From positions 1 to 64,000 of the forward strand of contig NZ_CAJTYX010000017.1 in NCBI RefSeq assembly GCF_910583865.1: a DNA stretch of 64,000 nucleotides, in the 5' to 3' direction. The position numbers and the translations under genes were made by a program. Origin of the DNA: an uncultured Muribaculum sp. (GTDB lineage: Bacteria; Bacteroidota; Bacteroidia; Bacteroidales; Muribaculaceae). The notes under the pieces are model-generated. The model was not told where the DNA came from. It was given only the letters and a program-made list of their open reading frames with translations, and did no database searches. Below are positions 58,565 through 64,000 of this stretch, piece after piece. Each line of letters opens with the position of its first letter. Position 1 is the stretch's first letter.

Positions 58565-61555
58565 TTATTTGTTGAGACGGGAGTCAATCATCTGGAATAT
58601 GTCGGCTTCGGAGCCCGGATAGTTTTCGCGCAGGCTCTTGAGGTATTCGTCTGCCTCGAACGTGTTGCCCTGGCTGCGTGATATGTCACTGAGAAGTATG
58701 TAGCCGCGTGCTATCCAATACTGATGTGGCGTGTTGGAGTCGATGAGGGCATTGACAGTACGTCGTGCCTGCTTTGTCTTTCCCTCTTTGAACTGCCGGT
58801 CGGCCAGGTGGAAGGCCGACATGGCGCCGTAGAGGTCATCGGTGTCGGCGGCGAGTTTTTCCCATTCGGCGGCTGCTTGCTTCGTGTCGCCCTGGCGGGC
58901 AAGGGCGTATGCGCGTGAATAGAGCACCTCGGTGCGTCGGTCGGTGGAGAGTGCGGATGATGACAGTAGTGCGTCGGCGGCGGCTATCACGTCGGCATGC
59001 CGTCCGAGGTCGCGCGACACGCGCATTATGCCGATGCGTGCCGACTGGAGGTTGCGTGCGCCCGACGCGCTTGCTTCAAGTGTGCGGAATGTTGTGAGGG
59101 CCTTTTCCGCATCCCCCTGTTCAAGTTCTACATCCCCTTTTATGGCAAGAGCCTCTTCGGAGTATTCGGAATGGGGGAAACGGTCGGAAAGAGTGGTGGC
59201 ATAGTCGAGGGCTTTGGCATGGTCGCCTTTCTCGAACGCCGATGTGGCAAGATATCCGAGGGCCTGTGGAACCGACTGTCCTGCCGGGAATTGCTCGACA
59301 TACTTCTCCAGTCTGTGTGTGGCTCCGGAGGTGAGATAGTCTTTCTCGGCAGATTGGAATGTGAGGTGGTCGATCTCATCGGTGTCGAGACGCGGGGCAT
59401 CGGGAACGGTGGCTATGAACGACGCATACATGTCGAGGTTGCCTTCGTCTGCGAGGATGCGTTTGAGGTCGTCGGATGCGATGCGTGCTTCGTCGGAGGT
59501 GGGATAGGAGGATATGACTTTCTTGTAAGTGTCGATGGCTTGTGAGGTCCGGCCGAGCGAGATCTGTGTGATGGCCATCTGTAGATAACCGTTGCGTCCC
59601 TGTGAGGTGGCGGGGTATCTTGCGGTCAGATTGGAGTAGACGCTTAGGGCATCGTCGGGGCGGTTTACGGCCAGAAGGCTCTCTGCCTTTTCAAGGAGGG
59701 CCGAGGCAATCAGTCCGGAGGTTGGATAACGCTGCATCATGCTGTCAAGGATGTCGATCTTTTCGGCGTGCGCACCTGTGATGCCGCGCATGATGGCTTT
59801 TTGGAAAAGTGGATAGTCACCGGATGAGGGGTAGGTGGCGAGGGCTTTGTCGTAGAATCCGGCGGCGGTGTTGAAGTCGGAATTGTAATAATAGCAGTCG
59901 GCCATGCGGCTGTAGGCATCGGCGAGAATGCGCGGTTCGGGGGCATCGGCTGCCGGCGTGGATGTGACTTTCTTGAAGTCGGCGAGGGCGTCGTTGTATC
60001 TGTGTTGGGCGAACCGAGTGTAGGCGAGGTCGTAGAGTGCTATCGTGCGGTTGGGCGATGATTTGGGTGCGGTTCGGAGGTAGGCGTTGAAGGCGTCGGC
60101 GGCCTGTGGGTATTTCCCGAGGCGGTAGAGGCAGTCGCCGATCCAAAGGTCGGTCTCGGCGCCCATCTCCTTGTTGGCAGCTGAGGCGAGGCTCTTTGAT
60201 TCGCGGAACCGCTGCAGTGCATTGTCGACATGGTTTGCGGCGAGATCGCGTGAGCCGAGGATGTATAGCACGCGCTGCTTTGCGGCAAGAATTGCCGGTG
60301 ACGGATTTGCCATGGCGTTGATAGAGGCGAGCGCACGGTCGTAGTCGTTGTCGGTCATGTAGCCTGTGACGAGGTATTGCTGCACTTGTGGGGCGAACCT
60401 TGAGTTCGGATATGTGCGGAGGAAATCTTCCATCAGTGCGACAGAGCTTCCGAAGGGTGTGCGTCCGCCTTCCATTCGTGTGACGGCATAGTTGTAGAAT
60501 GCGGTTTCCCGCACCGAGGGGTCGTAGTCAAGCTTGTAGGCTTTTTCGAGGGCCATAAGGGCCGCGTCCATGTTGCCTTGTTGCAGTGAGGCTTGTCCGA
60601 TGTAGAGGTAGGCTGACTGTCCGATGGCATCGGCTTGTCGGGTGACCGGTGTTAGCAGCCGCACGGCTTTGTCGAGGTCGCCCTGCTGGTAGGCGTTTAT
60701 GCCGAGGATGTAGAGGGCCGACGGTTCGGCCCGGTCGATAGTCGTTGAGGCGAGGTAACGGTCGAGGTATCCGGTAGCTTCGGCGGTTTCACCTGAATGG
60801 TAGAGCGATTCCCCGGCTATTCGTAGCATTTCCGGGGCGTAGGTGGAGTCGGGATAGTCGCGTAGTGCCTGTCGGGCCATTGAGAGTGCCCGGTCGTAGT
60901 TGTTTTCTTTGAACGCGATCTGGGTGAGGTAGTACGGGGTCTGGTCGCCGGGCGCGGAGTAGTGGTTGACGGTGTCGAATAGCCGTTTTGCTTCAGTATA
61001 GTCTCCCGTGGAATAATGGAGGTAGCCTTGATAGAACTTTGCTGCGTTGGAATAGAGGGGGGATGAGGACAGAGTGGCGAAGCCGGCGAGGGCCTTGGCG
61101 GTATGGCCCAGCATCATATGGCAATAGGCTTTGCGATAGGCAAGGTCATCGGCAAGGGACAAATCGGGTGAGGAGGGGTTGATGCCGTCGTATATGTCGA
61201 GCGCTGCGGTGTATTTCGCCTGATAGAAATCGCAATCGCCTAAGGCTACCCGTGCTTTAAGTGTGGATGAGGTTGCCGGGTAGTCCTCCAGATATCCGAT
61301 CAATAGCTGACGTGCTTGGTCGATGTTGCCGTCGCGCAGTGTGGCGATGGCTTTTATCCAGGCTGCGTCAGAGGCTTGACGTGGAGATGGCGTGGATTTT
61401 TCGGCGATGGCGGCCTGGTCGATGGCACCTTGTGTGAAGTCGTTGCGTAGCAGCATGATGCCTCGCTGAAGGCATCCGCCGGCGAATGGCGAGTTTATTT
61501 CTGCCGATATGGTCATGGTCGCCGAGAGGAACAGTATTGGAAGGATTTTCTTCAT
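58565..61555 (-). CDS. large periplasmic tetratricopeptide-repeat protein
   Basis: A 996-aa exported protein with a signal peptide (MKKILPILFLSATMTISA). From residue ~50 to the end it consists of helical TPR-like repeats with the usual spacing of Gly/Ala/Tyr/Pro (for example YYNSDFNTAAGFYDKALATYPSSGDYPLF and AEKALTTFRTLEASAS). The pattern resembles outer-membrane assembly lipoproteins of the BamD/YfiO/YbgF type but much longer and without a lipobox. It probably scaffolds protein complexes in the periplasm. The -7 element is at 61601-61608. The aldo/keto reductase gene follows 13 bp downstream. Confidence 0.85.
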   Translation of the reverse strand: MKKILPILFLSATMTISAEINSPFAGGCLQRGIMLLRNDFTQGAIDQAAIAEKSTPSPRQASDAAWIKAIATLRDGNIDQARQLLIGYLEDYPATSSTLKARVALGDCDFYQAKYTAALDIYDGINPSSPDLSLADDLAYRKAYCHMMLGHTAKALAGFATLSSSPLYSNAAKFYQGYLHYSTGDYTEAKRLFDTVNHYSAPGDQTPYYLTQIAFKENNYDRALSMARQALRDYPDSTYAPEMLRIAGESLYHSGETAEATGYLDRYLASTTIDRAEPSALYILGINAYQQGDLDKAVRLLTPVTRQADAIGQSAYLYIGQASLQQGNMDAALMALEKAYKLDYDPSVRETAFYNYAVTRMEGGRTPFGSSVALMEDFLRTYPNSRFAPQVQQYLVTGYMTDNDYDRALASINAMANPSPAILAAKQRVLYILGSRDLAANHVDNALQRFRESKSLASAANKEMGAETDLWIGDCLYRLGKYPQAADAFNAYLRTAPKSSPNRTIALYDLAYTRFAQHRYNDALADFKKVTSTPAADAPEPRILADAYSRMADCYYYNSDFNTAAGFYDKALATYPSSGDYPLFQKAIMRGITGAHAEKIDILDSMMQRYPTSGLIASALLEKAESLLAVNRPDDALSVYSNLTARYPATSQGRNGYLQMAITQISLGRTSQAIDTYKKVISSYPTSDEARIASDDLKRILADEGNLDMYASFIATVPDAPRLDTDEIDHLTFQSAEKDYLTSGATHRLEKYVEQFPAGQSVPQALGYLATSAFEKGDHAKALDYATTLSDRFPHSEYSEEALAIKGDVELEQGDAEKALTTFRTLEASASGARNLQSARIGIMRVSRDLGRHADVIAAADALLSSSALSTDRRTEVLYSRAYALARQGDTKQAAAEWEKLAADTDDLYGAMSAFHLADRQFKEGKTKQARRTVNALIDSNTPHQYWIARGYILLSDISRSQGNTFEADEYLKSLRENYPGSEADIFQMIDSRLNK

Positions 61556-61600
61556 TATCTTGGAGGATGTTATTGATGCCGGAAGCCGGTTTCTTAGTTA

Positions 61601-61608
61601 CAAAAGTA
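61601..61608 (-). promoter_or_regulatory. -7 element for the TPR gene
   Basis: TACTTTTG on the minus strand, 46 bp before the start codon at 61555. Confidence 0.45.
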
Positions 61609-61651
61609 CGAAAAATATTCAGCATTAGGCCGCTGGGCGGGAATTTATATC

Positions 61652-61659
61652 TACTTTTG
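61652..61659 (+). promoter_or_regulatory. -7 element for the DJ-1/PfpI gene
   Basis: TACTTTTG on the plus strand. It is back-to-back with the TPR gene's element. The leader of about 100 nt contains the motif TTGTTTTTAAACAACCTCT (61731-61749), which also occurs at 801-819. Confidence 0.45.
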
Positions 61660-61767
61660 CAGTTGTGCCGGCAGTGTGGGTTAGCTATATCCTGAAATTT
61701 CCGGTAGCCGGACATTGCGTAATCACAATTTTGTTTTTAAACAACCTCTGAATAACCTCATACGATT

Positions 61768-62376
61768 ATGAACAACGAAATACTGTATATTCTTTTGCCG
61801 GATTATGCCGCGCATGAGGCGGTGTATCTTTCGCAGGCCATTGCGTCGGATGAATTTGCCCTGAAGGAGCGACCGAAGTATGTCAACAAGGTCGTGGCAC
61901 CGACCATGGATCCTGTCATGTCCATAGGCGGATTCCGTACTCTGCCTGATTATTCATTTGATAATATGCCGGAGGATTATGCCGCACTGGTGCTTATCGG
62001 CGGTTTCGGCTGGAGTACTTCGGTGGCGGAGCGTGTCGTGCCGATTGTAAGGCGTGGCATAGAGGCCGGTAGGATTGTCGGTGCGATCTGCAACGGGGCT
62101 TCGTTTATGGCAAAATATGGGTTTCTCAACGCTGTGAGGCATACGGGCAACGGCGCGGAACAACTGAAATCATGGGGCGGCGGTAATTACACCAACGATG
62201 CCGGCTATGTGAACGCTCAGGCTGTCAGTGACAATAGGATCGTGACAGCAAACGGTTCGGCTACGCTTGAGTTTGCCAGAGAATTGCTTCTGCTGCTTGA
62301 AAATGACACTCCCGAGCGCATTGAGATGTACTATCAGTTTAATAAGCAGGGTTTCTGCAACTTGTTTCCGGTATAG
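61768..62376 (+). CDS. DJ-1/PfpI family protein (type 1 glutamine amidotransferase-like)
   Basis: A 202-aa cytosolic protein with the DJ-1/PfpI fold. The nucleophile elbow is GAICNGASF, with Cys at about residue 110 as in related glutamine amidotransferase-like proteins. YAALVLIGGFGWS is the usual preceding strand. Members act as deglycases, proteases or chaperones; this one cannot be assigned more precisely. It is the first gene of the run 61768-63759, in which all genes point the same way and lie 2-26 bp apart or overlap. Confidence 0.85.
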   Translation: MNNEILYILLPDYAAHEAVYLSQAIASDEFALKERPKYVNKVVAPTMDPVMSIGGFRTLPDYSFDNMPEDYAALVLIGGFGWSTSVAERVVPIVRRGIEAGRIVGAICNGASFMAKYGFLNAVRHTGNGAEQLKSWGGGNYTNDAGYVNAQAVSDNRIVTANGSATLEFARELLLLLENDTPERIEMYYQFNKQGFCNLFPV

Positions 62377-62378
62377 AA

Positions 62379-62693
62379 ATGGCCTGCACGATAGGTTTTA
62401 TAGAAGCTTTGTGTGAAACGCTCAGTCCGCTTGGAGTGGTACGGAGTCGCAAGATGATGGGCGATTACGTTGTCTATCTCGACGAGAAGTGTATAATTAC
62501 CGCTTGCGATAATGTCGCTTATATAAAGAAACTGCCTTGTATCGCCGATATGATGGCTGACGCGGAGGTGGGCAGGCCTTACGAAGGCGCGAAAGAGGCA
62601 TATATCCTTGACTTTGCGGATACAAGAAGGACTCTGGAAGTAATCGGGAGGCTTTGGAGGGATCTGCCGTTCCCGAAATCGAAAAAGAAATGA
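62379..62693 (+). CDS. TfoX N-terminal domain protein
   Basis: A 104-aa protein that begins 2 bp after the DJ-1 gene's stop. It shows the TfoX_N pattern (FIEALCETLSPLGVVRSRKMMGDYVVYLDEKCIITACDNVAYIKK). TfoX/Sxy is a competence regulator in gammaproteobacteria, but stand-alone TfoX_N proteins elsewhere have no known function. It is co-transcribed with the DJ-1 gene. Confidence 0.8.
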   Translation: MACTIGFIEALCETLSPLGVVRSRKMMGDYVVYLDEKCIITACDNVAYIKKLPCIADMMADAEVGRPYEGAKEAYILDFADTRRTLEVIGRLWRDLPFPKSKKK

Positions 62694-62719
62694 CGGGATG
62701 CCAGGCATATTGATGGATT

Positions 62720-63217
62720 ATGATGAAAAGGGTGATTGTGATAGGTTGCCCCGGCGCGGGTAAAAGTACATTTTCACGGAGGCTTTCAGTGAAAACCGGC
62801 CTGCCGCTACATTATCTTGACATGATATGGCATTTGCCGGACAGGACTACCCTCGAAAGGGATGAATTTATAAGACGTCTGGAAGTGATAATGGATGAAA
62901 AGGAGTGGATTGTCGATGGGAATTATCTTCATTCGCTTCCGATAAGATTGAATCGCTGCGATACCGTTTTCTTTTTTGACCTGCCAACGGACGTGTGTCT
63001 TGCCGGTGCGGAAGAACGTCTGGGCACGGCGCGTGAGGATATGCCTTGGACGGATGATGTGATGGATCCGGAATTCCGGCAATGGATTGTCGATTTTCAG
63101 ACGCGGCAAGCTCCGGTCATACGTATGTTGCTCGACGAGTATAAGGATCGGGTCGATGTGGTTGTGTTTCATTCAAGAGAAGAAGCCGACGGTTTCCTTG
63201 GGCTATGGACGAGATGA
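62720..63217 (+). CDS. P-loop nucleotide kinase-like protein (FlaR/DNA topology modulation type)
   Basis: A 165-aa cytosolic NTPase with Walker A GCPGAGKST (residues 9-17) after a short first strand, then the signature LPLHYLDMIWHLPDRTTLERDEF and IVDGNYLHSLPIRLNRCDTVFFFDLPT. Relatives are annotated as FlaR-like or adenylate-kinase-like; the substrate is unknown. It overlaps the GrpB gene by 13 bp. Confidence 0.82.
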   Translation: MMKRVIVIGCPGAGKSTFSRRLSVKTGLPLHYLDMIWHLPDRTTLERDEFIRRLEVIMDEKEWIVDGNYLHSLPIRLNRCDTVFFFDLPTDVCLAGAEERLGTAREDMPWTDDVMDPEFRQWIVDFQTRQAPVIRMLLDEYKDRVDVVVFHSREEADGFLGLWTR

Positions 63218-63759
63218 ACAGGAGACTGGAGGACATGTCGTTGGAAGAGCTGTGGGAAATGTTCCCTATAGTTCTGGCTGCACATGACCGGCAGTGGGAG
63301 GTGTGGGCCAAAGAGGAAATGGATGGTCTGGTAGGAGTGTTGGCGCGGTACTCTCCGACTATCAGCCATATCGGAAGCACGGCGATTCATGATATAGAGG
63401 CCAAGCCGATAATCGATATACTTGTTGAGATTTCTGCGGATGTGGATTGGCGGGGTGTGAGGGGAGAGATGGAGGCGGCAGGATATATATGCATGTCATC
63501 TTCAGCAAACCGCATGAGTTTCAACAAGGGTTATACTCTTGATGGATATGCTGAAAGGGTATTCCATATACATTTCCATGCCGTTGGCGATAATGATGAG
63601 ATTGTCTTTCGGGATTATCTAAACAGTCATCAGGCAATAGCGCGTGAATATGAGGCATTGAAGCGGGGGCTATTGCCGCGATATCGAAATGACAGGGACG
63701 GCTATACTGAGGCAAAATCGGGGTTCATCAAAAAAATACTTGATATTGCACAAATGTAA
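63205..63759 (+). CDS. GrpB/UPF0157 family nucleotidyltransferase-fold protein
   Basis: A 184-aa protein. The diagnostic region is ISHIGSTAIHDIEAKPIIDILVEI, containing the GS and D-x-I residues of the minimal nucleotidyltransferase-like fold. The GYTLDGYAERVFHIHFHAVG block is also typical. Family members have no firmly known function. It overlaps the previous gene by 13 bp, and could alternatively start at 63214. It is the last gene of the run. Confidence 0.85.
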   Translation: MDEMNRRLEDMSLEELWEMFPIVLAAHDRQWEVWAKEEMDGLVGVLARYSPTISHIGSTAIHDIEAKPIIDILVEISADVDWRGVRGEMEAAGYICMSSSANRMSFNKGYTLDGYAERVFHIHFHAVGDNDEIVFRDYLNSHQAIAREYEALKRGLLPRYRNDRDGYTEAKSGFIKKILDIAQM

Positions 63760-63937
63760 TGGACATGAATAATGTGAAAGAACCTATAGATTTATGTCTT
63801 GTGTGATTGGGATGTAACGAGGCTTCTGTCGCTGCATTTTAAGATGTTATGTCTCTGTGGCTGGCCCGGTGATTGGAACTGGTAATTGATCCGGATGAAT
63901 CTTGACGTAAATTTTTGTGAAAAAACTTGATGAAAAT

Positions 63938-63968
63938 TTTGTCAATAAAAAAATAACGCTTAACTTTG
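63938..63968 (+). promoter_or_regulatory. promoter for a gene beyond the window
   Basis: TTTG (63938-63941), 19 bp, TAACTTTG (63961-63968). It is canonical, and no gene starts before the window ends, so the gene lies to the right. The stretch 63760-63937 shows no gene. Confidence 0.7.
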
Positions 63969-64000
63969 CATCGCAATTGAGAAAAACGACTCGCAGATAC

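Overview
The window reads as a chromosomal segment of a Bacteroidales bacterium, most likely Muribaculaceae (family inferred, not tested). Supporting features are a SusC/SusD glycan-uptake locus, the order nusB-yajC-ybbR-coaE that is usual in Bacteroidetes, a DUF4924 gene, weak or absent Shine-Dalgarno sequences, and many promoters of the Bacteroidetes type (TTTG, 19-21 bp, TAnnTTTG). Most of the DNA is GC-rich housekeeping sequence. Several AT-richer patches look acquired. No rRNA, tRNA or CRISPR array was seen.

Layout. 1-0.8 kb is gene-poor and may be the edge of a mobile element. 0.9-7.1 kb holds a secreted protein, a beta-carbonic anhydrase, uvrA and a secreted 5'-nucleotidase. 7.16-10.1 kb is an AT-rich island (radical SAM enzyme, 321-aa putative lipoprotein, PH-domain membrane protein) between two copies of the 3' end and terminator of the neighbouring GH36 alpha-galactosidase gene. 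12.5-21.2 kb carries DUF4924, coaE, ybbR, yajC, nusB, a DUF418 membrane protein, a GT2 glycosyltransferase and proS, with 9-nt-period repeats in two intergenic gaps. 21.4-30.8 kb has a DUF1573 protein and a five-gene polysaccharide-utilisation operon (susC, susD, GH18-like, two DUF1735 lipoproteins) behind a promoter containing an 11-C tract. 31-36.6 kb has hicAB, an Arg-rich small protein, a GH3 glycosidase and an Abi_2 (AbiD/F-like) abortive-infection gene whose leader RNA contains an intrinsic terminator.

36.9-45.4 kb carries a DUF4886 hydrolase, a DUF4375 membrane protein, nhaA, a probable structured non-coding RNA, a polytopic membrane protein, glycerate kinase and lepA. 45.5-53.2 kb has a secreted protein, a DUF3800 + nuclease-like two-gene operon facing a short antisense-side RNA, and an SNF2 helicase with a 624-aa partner. 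53.1-64 kb has kup, a sialate O-acetylesterase, a transcription unit with two micro-ORFs, an aldo/keto reductase, a giant TPR protein and a run of small cytosolic genes (DJ-1/PfpI, TfoX-N, P-loop kinase-like, GrpB).

The glycan genes (GH36, GH18 locus, GH3, sialate esterase) fit a gut commensal feeding on host or diet glycans. The most interesting candidates for undescribed biology are the radical SAM island with its integration scar, the Abi_2 gene with its terminator-bearing leader RNA, the DUF3800/nuclease-like pair with an opposing small RNA, the micro-ORF locus near 57 kb, and the structured RNA near 40.6 kb. All product names come from reading the sequence; no database search was run.
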